NCBI GenBank assembly: GCA_905201565.1
Contig: CAJKOS010000034.1
Coordinates: 1 to 13,706 of the forward strand
Reading direction: 5' to 3'
Length of the DNA: 13,706 nucleotides
Origin: an uncultured Erysipelotrichaceae bacterium
GTDB taxonomy: Bacteria; Bacillota_I; Bacilli_A; Erysipelotrichales; Erysipelotrichaceae
Below the pieces are notes generated by a model. It was not told where the DNA came from. It made no database searches and saw only the letters and a program-made list of their open reading frames with translations. This document shows positions 1-7,058 of the stretch, in pieces. The translations under genes were made by a program, and so were the position numbers. Positions within the stretch are counted from its first letter, which is position 1. The number at the start of each line of letters is the position of its first letter.

Positions 1-65
1 ACCACAGGGGTACCAGCACTGTCAAGGTGCTGTCCTCCTTATGGGTACCACTTTATTTGCCTCCT
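1..65 (-). other. potD downstream region with two ribosome sites and a hairpin; possible start of a further operon gene
   Basis: After the potD stop there is no terminator. Read on the minus strand, an AGGAGG at 60-65 sits 8 nt before a GTG at 49-51 that opens a 9-codon frame ending in TGA at 22-24. A second AGGAGG at 34-39 sits 8 nt before a TTG at 23-25 that stays open to the window edge and overlaps that TGA as TTGA. An inverted repeat (14-19 with 27-32, extended by GGTACC at 9-14 and 44-49) folds over this segment and leaves the second ribosome site in a bulge. This could be the translationally coupled start of the next gene of the pot operon. The visible part is only 8 codons, so no product can be named and chance is a real alternative. 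Confidence 0.25.
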
Positions 66-75
66 TTTTCATTTC

Positions 76-1173
76 TTATCCTACTTTGACCTTATTCCAG
101 AGATCCGCAAGTTTTTCTTTGAGAGATGGATTGTAATGGAATGCTTCATCCTTATCATAGCCAGACCGTGGCACATAGGATGAAATTTCATAATAATCAC
201 CTTCTTCGCTCGCCATGAATTCAGCAACTTTTGTATCAACAGATGTATAGCCGACATAAGCTGAGTTTTCCATCTGTACATCTTCACTGATGATGTAGTT
301 GATGAATGCATTCGCAAGACCAGGGCAGCTGGAGTTGGAAGGAATGACCATCGCATCCACCCAGATGTTTGTGCCCTGATTCGGTTCGATCCATGCCATA
401 TCCGGATTTTCGGAAAGAACATAGGAAGCATCACCAGAATACATGACGGCGATATCCTTTTCGCCATTGGCCATGCCATCGATAACTTCATCAGTGACAT
501 AGGCAGGTTCCATTGTCGCATTCATTTCAGCAAGCCATTCATATGCCGCATTGATTTCTTCATCATCATTGGTATTCATTGAATAGCCAAGCGCCTTGAA
601 GGCAACCATGAAGCCATCGCGCTGTGAATCGTAAAAGTAAAATTTTCCCTTGTAGTCTGTGTTGTGCAGAATATCCCATCCCTCTTCTTCAATAAGGGCT
701 GGATCAACAGTCTGTGTATTGTAGACAAGACCTACAGAACCCCAGAAGTAAGGAACGGAATAGCTGAGATCTGGATCAAAAGTCTTCTGTGCAGAAACAA
801 CATTCGGATCGAGAAGGTCAATGTTAGTCATCGCATCCTGATCGATCGGCTGCAGCATATCTTCCTGCATCAGCTGTTCAATCATGTAGTCACTTGGCAC
901 AAGAACATCATAGGAACTTCCGCCAAGCAGCTTTGTATACATCATTTCATTGGAGTCGAACAGATCATAGTTGACACGGGCATTGTACATTGTCTCAAAG
1001 TTGGAAATGACATTTTCTCCTATATATTCACTCGGAGAAAACACATTGATGACATCACAGCCAAATTGTTCATTTGCGTCCGCCACCTGTTCTACCGCAT
1101 TTCCCGAACCAGAACATGCGCCTAGGGTCAGTGCAAGAGCACTAAGCGATACCGTTTTCAAGATACTTTTCAT
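76..1173 (-). CDS. potD: Spermidine/putrescine ABC transporter substrate-binding lipoprotein PotD
   Basis: Extracellular polyamine-binding lipoprotein that delivers substrate to the PotBC permease. The 365-residue product starts with a lysine-containing n-region and hydrophobic core ending in the lipobox LGAC, with lipidation expected at Cys20. The mature part is a periplasmic-binding-protein type II fold. Family landmarks are YDVLVPSDYMI (88-98), PYFWGSVGLVYN (141-152), the DSQRDGF segment (182-188) that corresponds to the polyamine-binding DDAREVF region of E. coli PotD, and WVD (271-273), equivalent to its Trp255/Asp257 amine-binding pair. The start has AGGAGG at 1184-1189, 10 nt upstream, and lies 32 nt inside the 3' end of potC, so translation is probably coupled. 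It is the last recognised gene of the potABCD operon. Gene content and order make the assignment firm; spermidine versus putrescine preference cannot be read from sequence. Confidence 0.94.
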   Translation of the reverse strand: MKSILKTVSLSALALTLGACSGSGNAVEQVADANEQFGCDVINVFSPSEYIGENVISNFETMYNARVNYDLFDSNEMMYTKLLGGSSYDVLVPSDYMIEQLMQEDMLQPIDQDAMTNIDLLDPNVVSAQKTFDPDLSYSVPYFWGSVGLVYNTQTVDPALIEEEGWDILHNTDYKGKFYFYDSQRDGFMVAFKALGYSMNTNDDEEINAAYEWLAEMNATMEPAYVTDEVIDGMANGEKDIAVMYSGDASYVLSENPDMAWIEPNQGTNIWVDAMVIPSNSSCPGLANAFINYIISEDVQMENSAYVGYTSVDTKVAEFMASEEGDYYEISSYVPRSGYDKDEAFHYNPSLKEKLADLWNKVKVG

Positions 1174-1960
1174 TTTTCTTTTTCCTCCTGTCTTTAATCA
1201 TCGGTATAACATTCACAAGAATAAGTATTGCTGTAACTACATAAACAATAATGGCACTCAGTGCATTGATGGTCGGATTGACACGTTTAACACTGGAATA
1301 CACATAGATAGAGATGTTGGACACACCCGGTCCGGTTGTAAACATAGAAATGACAAAGTCATCAAATGACATCGAAAAGGCAACCAATGCGCCGGCGATG
1401 ATACCACCCTTGATCTGAGGAATAATGACCTTCCACATTGCCTGCCATGGCGTACAGCCTAGATCCAGAGCAGCCTCTGCCATATTCGGATCGAGTCTTC
1501 TGAGCCGGGGCATGATTGAAAGAATGACGTAAGGTATGCAGAAAGCAATATGTGCCAGCAGCATCGTCACGAAACCGGTTTTAATGCCAAGAGAAGCAAA
1601 GAACAACATGAAACCGATAGCGGTGACAATTTCCGGATTGAGCATCGGTAAATTGTTGACCTGTGTCACAAGTTCCCGGACAACCTTTCTGTTTTTAGAA
1701 AGAGCTATGGCGGTGATTGTACCGATAATCGTAGAAATCAATGTAGCAAGCACTGCACAAAGGACCGTATAGAAGATAGCTTCCATGATGTTGCGGTTAT
1801 TGAACATGCTCTCATACCACCGCAGGGAGAAACCGCTGAAACGGGAGAGCGATTTGGAAGAGTTGAAACTGAAGAAGACAACATAGATGATCGGCAGATA
1901 GAAGAATGCCATGACCAGGGCAAAGAATACCTTGGAAAATATCTTATTCTTCTTTTTCAT
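1142..1960 (-). CDS. potC: Spermidine/putrescine ABC transporter permease PotC
   Basis: Inner-membrane permease half that pairs with PotB. The 272-residue protein has six predicted membrane segments (about 11-32, 61-87, 105-126, 129-150, 184-207, 233-255). Between segments 4 and 5 it has the cytoplasmic EAA loop AEAALDLGCTPWQAMWKVII-P (161-181), which docks onto the ATPase PotA. A basic tail (KDRRKKKNEK) follows the last helix. The start ATG overlaps the potB stop as TGATG, and its ribosome site AGGAGG (1971-1976) is inside potB. The 3' end runs 32 nt past the potD start. Length and motif match the PotC/PotI group of BPD permeases. Assignment as PotC rather than PotB rests on gene order and the highly conserved SFDDFVIS segment (198-205). 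Confidence 0.93.
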   Translation of the reverse strand: MKKKNKIFSKVFFALVMAFFYLPIIYVVFFSFNSSKSLSRFSGFSLRWYESMFNNRNIMEAIFYTVLCAVLATLISTIIGTITAIALSKNRKVVRELVTQVNNLPMLNPEIVTAIGFMLFFASLGIKTGFVTMLLAHIAFCIPYVILSIMPRLRRLDPNMAEAALDLGCTPWQAMWKVIIPQIKGGIIAGALVAFSMSFDDFVISMFTTGPGVSNISIYVYSSVKRVNPTINALSAIIVYVVTAILILVNVIPMIKDRRKKKNEKYLENGIA

Positions 1961-2745
1961 CAGTCAGATACCTCCTTTGGTTCCTTGTCGAGCTTACGTG
2001 TCACATACATGGAGATCAGGATGATGATGGCCATGATCATACTGATGGCTGCACCGAAGTTCCAGTCACCGGTATTGACGAAGTAGTCCTCGATGAGATT
2101 ACCAATCAATACATAGCTTCCTCCACCGAGCAGTTTCGGAATAAAGAAGGAAGATACCGCTGGCAGAAATACCAGGGTGATACCGCTGACAACACCACTT
2201 AGAGAAAGCGGTAATGTCACGCGCAGGAATGTTTCCCTGTCACTTGCGCCAAGGTCCTGAGCGGCAACAATCAATGCCGGATCAATCTTGCCAAGGGCAT
2301 TGTAAATCTGCAGGATCATAAATGGCAGGAAGTTATAGACCATACCAATATAGACAGCCACTTCAGCAGGCACATCGAAATTGGAGAGAATACCCTTCCA
2401 TGCATAGGTGCGCACAAGCATATTGATCCACATTGGCAATGTCACAAGCAATACAGCAAGAGCCTGAGAATTTGGCTTGAGACGTGCCATGTAATATGCC
2501 GTAGGATAACCGATGGCAATACAGATGATGGTCGTCACAAATGCCATCTTGAGTGAACGGTACAATACACTTGGAAAAATCGAATCCGAGAAGAAACGGG
2601 CGAAGTTCTCCAGGGTGAACTTCAATGTCAGCACCGAGTTACCCTTTGCGGTAAACGCATAGAGCACAATCATCAGCATCGGTACCACGATCATGATCGT
2701 CATCCAGATGATGTATGGAACAACAAGTTTATTGAACTGTTTCAT
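1960..2745 (-). CDS. potB: Spermidine/putrescine ABC transporter permease PotB
   Basis: First permease of the polyamine importer, 261 residues, six predicted membrane helices (about 9-31, 65-87, 95-113, 129-149, 183-205, 230-248). The EAA-type coupling loop is AAQDLGASDRETFLRVTLPL (161-180), followed by a SGVVSGITLVFLPAVSSFFIP helix typical of PotB. MWINMLVRTYAWKGIL (105-120) is the usual PotB/PotH signature before the loop. It begins 4 nt after the potA stop. A strong ribosome site is lacking at normal distance (GAGGAAG lies about 13 nt upstream, inside potA), so translation is likely coupled to potA. It overlaps potC by one base. Confidence 0.93.
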   Translation of the reverse strand: MKQFNKLVVPYIIWMTIMIVVPMLMIVLYAFTAKGNSVLTLKFTLENFARFFSDSIFPSVLYRSLKMAFVTTIICIAIGYPTAYYMARLKPNSQALAVLLVTLPMWINMLVRTYAWKGILSNFDVPAEVAVYIGMVYNFLPFMILQIYNALGKIDPALIVAAQDLGASDRETFLRVTLPLSLSGVVSGITLVFLPAVSSFFIPKLLGGGSYVLIGNLIEDYFVNTGDWNFGAAISMIMAIIILISMYVTRKLDKEPKEVSD

Positions 2746-2749
2746 CTTC

Positions 2750-4315
2750 TTAACCCATCTTCCTCATGACATGGATATCTTCCGGATTCCAATAGAGACC
2801 AATTCTTTGACCTACTTCATAGCGGTCCGTTGTTTCAATCTTGAGCTCACGTCCCTGGGTGGAGAAAGTAATCGGATAATCCCCTTCTTTGATGTCATCT
2901 TCATCAAAGTCATATTTGACATCCCAGATATCCACTCTGGAATTATCCTCTGTATCCCAGGCATAGGCATCTGCCCATCTGACAAGGTCTGTATCCAATG
3001 CGACAGATTCCTGGATTTCATCAGCTGAACGATAGAAGTCAAATGCCTGGATCATCTCTTCATTGCTGGCGTCTTCAACAACACGTGGCTTGACGACATG
3101 AATCTGAATGGTGATCTCTGTACCCTTGTCTGTACCAAATGTACAAGGGTAGGAACCTGTCTCCGGTTTGAGATCATATTCCACCTTGGAAAGGGAAACA
3201 TCTTCGTTTTCATCATTCCATGCCTGCGCATTGGCACGGGCGATGATCTCACGGTCTGTCATCCCCTCAACGTCTTCAAGGTCCATATAGAAACTGGAGG
3301 CACTGATCTTTTCATGTGCTTCATCATTGGTGACATCCTGTGCCTTTGTAACATGCATCGTAACAGTCTTGGAAGTACCGGAACTTGTTTCTACGATAAC
3401 TTCATAGTGCACGCCCTTGAACAATACTGACTTGATTTCACCATTCAAAAGACCTCTGTTACGTGGAACGATATCGATATCTTCCGGACGAATGACGATG
3501 TCAACATTCTCATTTTCACCAAATCCATAGTCCACACACGCATAGTCCACATCATCAAAGGAGACGAGTCTGTCCTTTTTCATGATGCCATCGATGATGT
3601 TGGAATCACCGATGAACTTCGCACAATATTCATTGATCGGTTCGTTATACACTTCTACCGGTGTACCGATCTGTTCGATTTCACCATCCTTCATGATGAC
3701 AATCTTGTCACTCATCGTCAGCGCTTCTTCCTGGTCATGGGTGACAAATACGAAGGTGATACCGACTTCCTTCTGGATATCCTTGAGTTCCATCTGCATT
3801 TCCTTACGCAGATTCTTATCCAGGGCAGAAAGCGATTCATCCAGCAACAGAACCTTTGGTTCATTGACAAGCGCTCTTGCGATCGCAACACGCTGCTGCT
3901 GACCACCGGAAAGCAATGTGACATCGCGGTGTTCAAATCCTTCAAGGCCGACAAGGGAAATCATACGGGATACCTTCTGATCGATGATATCCTTTGGCAT
4001 CTTCTGGATATTGAGACCAAATGCAATATTTTTATACACATCGAGGTGTGGAAAGAGCGCATAGTGCTGGAATACCGTATTGACATTTCTCTTATATGCC
4101 GGTACGCCAGACTGATCTTCACCATCGATGATGATGTGACCTTCATCCGGATCAAGGAAACCGCCGATCATGCGCAACAGTGTCGTCTTGCCACATCCAG
4201 ATGGTCCAAGCAATGTCACGAATTCATTTTCATAAATGTCCAGGGAAATCCCCTTGAGAACAACCTGGCTGCCAAATGTCTTGACAACATTTTTAATTTC
4301 AATCAGTTTCTTCAT
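2750..4315 (-). CDS. potA: Spermidine/putrescine ABC transporter ATPase PotA, with a large duplicated insert in the TOBE domain
   Basis: Cytoplasmic ATPase that powers polyamine import. All nucleotide-binding motifs are present: Walker A GPSGCGKT (37-44), Q-loop Gln83, signature LSGGQ (135-139), Walker B VLLLDE (155-160), D-loop SALD (163-166) and switch His193. The position after the catalytic Glu160 is Ser, where this family usually has Pro (DEPLSALD). The TOBE domain starts at about 268 (VDIVIRPEDIDIV) and resumes at about 489-518 (LKIETTDRYEVGQRIGLYW, then PEDIHVM). Between these, residues 313-488 are an acidic insert containing two related units. This makes the protein 521 residues, against about 350-380 for usual PotA. 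The start is preceded by GGGGAGGGG at 4320-4329, and the gene lies 18 nt after the regulator stop. The frame is intact, with no sign of fusion by frameshift. Confidence 0.93.
   Translation of the reverse strand: MKKLIEIKNVVKTFGSQVVLKGISLDIYENEFVTLLGPSGCGKTTLLRMIGGFLDPDEGHIIIDGEDQSGVPAYKRNVNTVFQHYALFPHLDVYKNIAFGLNIQKMPKDIIDQKVSRMISLVGLEGFEHRDVTLLSGGQQQRVAIARALVNEPKVLLLDESLSALDKNLRKEMQMELKDIQKEVGITFVFVTHDQEEALTMSDKIVIMKDGEIEQIGTPVEVYNEPINEYCAKFIGDSNIIDGIMKKDRLVSFDDVDYACVDYGFGENENVDIVIRPEDIDIVPRNRGLLNGEIKSVLFKGVHYEVIVETSSGTSKTVTMHVTKAQDVTNDEAHEKISASSFYMDLEDVEGMTDREIIARANAQAWNDENEDVSLSKVEYDLKPETGSYPCTFGTDKGTEITIQIHVVKPRVVEDASNEEMIQAFDFYRSADEIQESVALDTDLVRWADAYAWDTEDNSRVDIWDVKYDFDEDDIKEGDYPITFSTQGRELKIETTDRYEVGQRIGLYWNPEDIHVMRKMG
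2834..3310 (-). repeat. Two degenerate ~75-residue protein repeats inside PotA
   Basis: Unit 1 is PotA residues 336-407 (about 3095-3310) and unit 2 is residues 421-494 (about 2834-3055). Shared positions are I-x-A-x-x-F-Y at 337-343/422-428, A-x-A-x-A-W at 361-366/448-453, V-x-Y-D at 378-381/466-469, and G-x-Y-P-x-T-F-x-T at 387-395/478-486, then G-x-E and a hydrophobic strand. The last strand of unit 2 (RELKIETT) seems to merge into the returning TOBE strand. The G-x-YP-x-TF-x-T pattern recalls bacterial Ig-like repeats of surface proteins, but here the domain must be cytoplasmic. The internal duplication is seen directly; the Ig-like fold is inference. Confidence 0.75.
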
Positions 4316-4333
4316 TTTCCCCTCCCCGTTTCA

Positions 4334-4876
4334 TCAGAACACCGGTGGTGTGCTGATCCACAAAACAACAGCCTTCGTACGTGTGCGGTTTTCCAGATAA
4401 TGTGTCTGGTTGCCATGCAGGTAGAACGTATCGCCTTTCTTGGCCACAATACCTTTGCGTTCTCCTTCTCTTACAAGAACTACCCTGCCAGAGAGCACAT
4501 AACCCATCTCTTCTCCTTCATGAGGATCGATGACCATCGATTTCTTCATCGGTTCAATTTCGAGAAGAATCGGTTCCATACTGTTTTTCTGTGCACTTGG
4601 AACAATCCAGTGAATCGTCATATCTTCCTGTTCGTCAATAAACGCATCTTCCGGGGTAAACACGACCTTCTCATTGCCTTCTTCCATAAAGAAATGGGCA
4701 AGATCCGTTCCCAGTGCTTCACAGATATCATCCAGTGTTGTCAGCGATGGCGATGTGAGATTTCTCTCCAGTTGTGAAAGGAATCCTTTCGTCAGTTCTG
4801 TCCGGCTGGCAAGTTCCTGCAGCGTCAGTTCATTCTTCACCCTGAGCTGGCGGATACGATTGCCGATATCGATCAT
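4334..4876 (-). CDS. XRE-cupin transcriptional regulator, probable repressor of the pot operon
   Basis: Two-domain regulator of 180 residues. Residues 5-61 are an XRE/Cro-type helix-turn-helix (LTLQELASRTELTKGFLSQLE, 18-38, is the core, with the recognition helix around 29-38). Residues 100-178 are a small cupin barrel with motif 1 around H119-EGEEMGYVLSG and motif 2 around GDTFYLHGNQTHY (148-160). This architecture is that of PuuR-like regulators, which control putrescine uptake or use in other bacteria, and the gene is first in a potABCD operon. GGAGGTGA lies 6 nt before the ATG. Two identical-core palindromes flank its promoter, so autoregulation of the whole operon is likely. Ligand identity (polyamine or derivative) is inferred from context only. 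Confidence 0.9.
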   Translation of the reverse strand: MIDIGNRIRQLRVKNELTLQELASRTELTKGFLSQLERNLTSPSLTTLDDICEALGTDLAHFFMEEGNEKVVFTPEDAFIDEQEDMTIHWIVPSAQKNSMEPILLEIEPMKKSMVIDPHEGEEMGYVLSGRVVLVREGERKGIVAKKGDTFYLHGNQTHYLENRTRTKAVVLWISTPPVF

Positions 4877-4890
4877 AGCCTCACCTCCAT

Positions 4891-4907
4891 GTTTAGTTTA
4901 ACTAAAC
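4891..4907. promoter_or_regulatory. Palindromic operator O1, downstream of the pot promoter
   Basis: GTTTAGTTTAACTAAAC is a perfect palindrome with 8-bp arms around one central base. It lies in the 5' leader just upstream of the regulator's ribosome site and shares the core GTTTAG-N5-CTAAAC with a second site at 4973-4989. Its size and symmetry suit an XRE-family dimer. Binding is inferred. Confidence 0.75.
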
Positions 4908-4936
4908 AAATGATCACGTACGATGTAACCAGAAAC

Positions 4937-4964
4937 ATTATACAGATTCGTGACCATAATGCAA
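4937..4964 (-). promoter_or_regulatory. Sigma-A promoter of the regulator-potABCD operon
   Basis: On the minus strand, a consensus -10 TATAAT (4937-4942) follows a -35 TTGCAT (4959-4964) with a 16-nt spacer. The expected transcript start is near 4930, giving a leader of about 54 nt that contains operator O1. Operator O2 ends 8 nt upstream of the -35. Confidence 0.8.
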
Positions 4965-4972
4965 TACATTTT

Positions 4973-4989
4973 GTTTAGAAATTCTAAAC
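4973..4989. promoter_or_regulatory. Palindromic operator O2, upstream of the pot promoter -35
   Basis: GTTTAGAAATTCTAAAC is a perfect palindrome with 8-bp arms around one central base, with the same outer six bases as the site at 4891-4907. The centres are 82 bp apart, about eight helical turns, with the promoter between them. This layout would suit repression by looping or by two bound dimers. Confidence 0.75.
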
Positions 4990-5001
4990 TTTACAAAGAA
5001 C

Positions 5002-5053
5002 AAAAAAAGGAACCCCTCATGAAGATGATCAACAGCTCCATAAAGGGCTCCTT
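5002..5053 (-). terminator. Rho-independent terminator after trxA
   Basis: On the minus strand, arms at 5039-5053 and 5007-5021 form a 15-pair stem with three G-U wobbles. The loop is 17 nt and the stem runs into seven T residues (complement of 5002-5008). It lies 9 nt after the trxA stop and separates trxA from the pot promoter. Confidence 0.88.
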
Positions 5054-5061
5054 CCCAAAAA

Positions 5062-5373
5062 CTATTTTGCTTTGTTGACGAGTTCCTGTACCTGTGGTTT
5101 AGGCATAAAACCAACCGAAGCACCTGCCTGTTCACCATTTTTGAAGACAAGCATTGTCGGAATGGACATAATGCCATATCTGCCGGCAATATCCGGATTG
5201 TTGTCCACATTGACCTTGATGAACTTCACATCAGGGTTTTCTGCGGCAAGTTCCTCCACAACCGGTCCGAGCATTTTGCACGGTCCGCACCAGTCCGCAT
5301 AGAAATCGACGAATACGGACTTGTTTCCAGCAAGAACTGCATCATATTCAGCAGCGTTTTTCACAATATCCAT
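5062..5373 (-). CDS. trxA: Thioredoxin
   Basis: Cytoplasmic thiol-disulfide reductant, kept reduced by thioredoxin reductase (not in this window). The 103-residue protein is a single thioredoxin fold of normal length, with FVDFYADWCGPCK around the active-site pair Cys29/Cys32 and the conserved cis-proline in SIPT (Pro72). D23 and the KNG turn near 78-80 also match the family. AGGAGG at 5382-5387 lies 8 nt before the ATG. It follows nagB by 64 nt and has its own downstream terminator. A separate promoter in the 64-nt gap is not convincing, so it may be transcribed with the epimerase and nagB. It has no signal peptide or lipobox, which argues against an extracytoplasmic thioredoxin. Confidence 0.94.
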   Translation of the reverse strand: MDIVKNAAEYDAVLAGNKSVFVDFYADWCGPCKMLGPVVEELAAENPDVKFIKVNVDNNPDIAGRYGIMSIPTMLVFKNGEQAGASVGFMPKPQVQELVNKAK

Positions 5374-5437
5374 GAGCGATACCTCCTCTTGTTACCTGTA
5401 GTATGGCAGAAAAGAGGATATCTTTCTACTGTTATGC

Positions 5438-6166
5438 TCAGTGAATTCTTGCGGCAGCTGCTTCATCGAGAATGACATAGACATTCTCATGGTTCTGCAG
5501 AACACTTGCCGGGCAGTCTGTTGTGACCGGACCCTTGATCATGCCATATACAGCATCAGCCTTGTTAGCACCTGTTGCGATGAGCAGGATTGTCTTGGCG
5601 CGCATGATTGTCGCAAGACCCTGGGTGATTGCCTTTGTAGGAACCTTGGAAGGATCATTTTCAAAGAAGCGGGCATTGTCTTTGATGGTCTGTTCCGCAA
5701 GGTCTGTGATATGTGTTTCAGAATCAAATGGTGTACCTGGTTCATTGAAGGCGATGTGACCATCAGAACCAATACCGAGAACCTGCAGATCAACAGTATA
5801 CTTCTTCATTTCATCTTCATACGCCTTAGCAGCACCTTCTGGATCTTCGGTATCACCGAGCGGAATGTGAACATTCTCTTCTGGAATATCGATGCTGTTG
5901 AACAGATTCTCATGCATAAATGTGTAATAGCTCTGTTCATGATCCTTTGGAAGACCTACATATTCATCCAGGTTGAATGTGAGAACACCCTTATAGGAAG
6001 TACCTCTGCTGTTATGGTCTGCAATCATCTTCTTATAAAGACCAACCGGTGTACTGCCTGTCGCAAGGCCAAGTACAGGATTACCCTTGTCGAGGGTTTC
6101 CTTCATGACTTTGAAAGCTTCACTGCTCACTTCATCATAATCTTTGCATACTACAATATTAAACAT
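5438..6166 (-). CDS. nagB: Glucosamine-6-phosphate deaminase
   Basis: Converts glucosamine 6-phosphate to fructose 6-phosphate and ammonia, feeding amino sugars into glycolysis. The 242-residue protein has the phosphate-binding loop GLATGSTP (33-40), the catalytic aspartate in NLDEY (Asp67) and the GIGSDGHIAFNEPG segment (131-144), where Asp135, His137 and Glu142 match the E. coli Asp141/His143/Glu148 relay. It is about 24 residues shorter than E. coli NagB, as usual for the monomer-active Gram-positive form that lacks the C-terminal allosteric tail. AGGGAGGT at 6171-6178 precedes the ATG. It starts 11 nt after the epimerase gene stop, so the two are cotranscribed. No NagA or PTS gene is next to it and no glmS-type riboswitch is visible. 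Confidence 0.95.
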   Translation of the reverse strand: MFNIVVCKDYDEVSSEAFKVMKETLDKGNPVLGLATGSTPVGLYKKMIADHNSRGTSYKGVLTFNLDEYVGLPKDHEQSYYTFMHENLFNSIDIPEENVHIPLGDTEDPEGAAKAYEDEMKKYTVDLQVLGIGSDGHIAFNEPGTPFDSETHITDLAEQTIKDNARFFENDPSKVPTKAITQGLATIMRAKTILLIATGANKADAVYGMIKGPVTTDCPASVLQNHENVYVILDEAAAARIH

Positions 6167-6177
6167 ACAAACCTCCC

Positions 6178-7005
6178 TTAAAATACTGTAATTGTATAAG
6201 ATGCCTCAAATGTATCATGTGGATTCAGGAATTGTGTACCTTCACGCTGTTCAAACGGCACTTCCACCTTTTCAAAATCCGCATGGGAATACCATGGTTC
6301 AATGCATATAAATGGTGCATTTGGACTCCAGAAAGCAAGCCAGCGGTATCCCTTGAAACCAACCCGTACACCATGAGTACCATCGGTCAAAGAAACAGAT
6401 GTACTTTCAGGTTCGGTGATGATGATCGTATCCGCAAGGGCATTTCTGTCTAATGCAATCTTTGTTTCATGGTCGAGTGTGGTTGTCTTCCATGTAAATG
6501 TCTCCGGGGTGCCAAGTTCCAGATAGCAGTCTTCAAACTTGCCTTCCGGATTGATCGGGCAGTTAAATGCCGGATGCAGACCGAAGTTGAATGGCATCAC
6601 TTCGTTATTATCGTTTGTAATGGCATAGTGGATGGAAAGTGTCGTGCCTTCCAATGTATAGGTGATGCGCAATGTGAAGGCATATGGATACTGTTCCAGG
6701 GTTTCTGGGGAATCCTTCAGCTCCATGACAATTTCCTTTTCATCATGCTTTATGCATGTGAAATCACTGTTGCGGGTAAAACCGTGGTTACCGGTATGGT
6801 ATTCCTTACCCTTGATGTGCAGGATCTTGTCCCATGTGCTGCCCACCATCGGGAACAGGGTTGGATTTCTCCCCTTCCAGAAAGCGGGATCCCCCTGCCA
6901 CATGTACTCAAGTCCTGTCTCTGTGCTCTTGAAACTGTGAATTTCAGAAGCGTGTTCATCAACTGTGACACTCGCTTTGTCACCCGCTAATGTAAATGAT
7001 GACAT
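6178..7005 (-). CDS. Aldose 1-epimerase family protein (LacX-like)
   Basis: Predicted cytoplasmic sugar mutarotase of the galactose-mutarotase superfamily, interconverting alpha and beta anomers of a hexose or hexose phosphate. The 275-residue beta-sandwich protein carries GNHGFTRN (His74), FGLHPAF (His144, the probable general acid) and CIEPW (Glu236, the probable general base). The size and the NPTLFPMVGS segment (47-56) fit the LacX-like subgroup better than the ~340-residue GalM. AGGAGGA at 7011-7017 lies upstream of the start. It is the first gene of a unit with nagB 11 nt downstream, which suggests a role in amino-sugar or hexose-phosphate use. The true substrate is unknown. Confidence 0.88.
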   Translation of the reverse strand: MSSFTLAGDKASVTVDEHASEIHSFKSTETGLEYMWQGDPAFWKGRNPTLFPMVGSTWDKILHIKGKEYHTGNHGFTRNSDFTCIKHDEKEIVMELKDSPETLEQYPYAFTLRITYTLEGTTLSIHYAITNDNNEVMPFNFGLHPAFNCPINPEGKFEDCYLELGTPETFTWKTTTLDHETKIALDRNALADTIIITEPESTSVSLTDGTHGVRVGFKGYRWLAFWSPNAPFICIEPWYSHADFEKVEVPFEQREGTQFLNPHDTFEASYTITVF

Positions 7006-7029
7006 GATATTCCTCCTGTGTTTACTCTC

Positions 7030-7058
7030 TATATGTGATTATACACGTTTCGAGACAA
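7030..7058 (-). promoter_or_regulatory. Candidate promoter for the epimerase-nagB unit
   Basis: A perfect TATAAT lies at 7038-7043 on the minus strand, but at 16-18 nt upstream there is only AGGTTT-like sequence belonging to the preceding terminator. An alternative is TTGTCT (7053-7058) with 17 nt to CATATA (7030-7035). Either would give a short leader before the ribosome site. Confidence 0.45.

Noticed and set aside
3737..4777. A 346-codon plus-strand open frame opposite potA and the regulator
   Set aside because: It spans two real genes and their gap in antisense and has no family resemblance. Codon patterns follow the minus-strand genes.
4938..5210. A 90-codon minus-strand frame running from trxA into the intergenic region
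   Set aside because: It overlaps trxA in another frame, crosses the terminator hairpin, and has no ribosome site.
5400..5428. Possible trxA promoter (TAGAAA, 17 nt, CATACT) in the nagB-trxA gap
   Set aside because: Both boxes are weak matches, and the 64-nt gap has no terminator that would require a separate promoter. Left as unproven.
5441..6181. A 246-codon plus-strand open frame opposite nagB
   Set aside because: Antisense shadow; nagB has all catalytic motifs on the minus strand.
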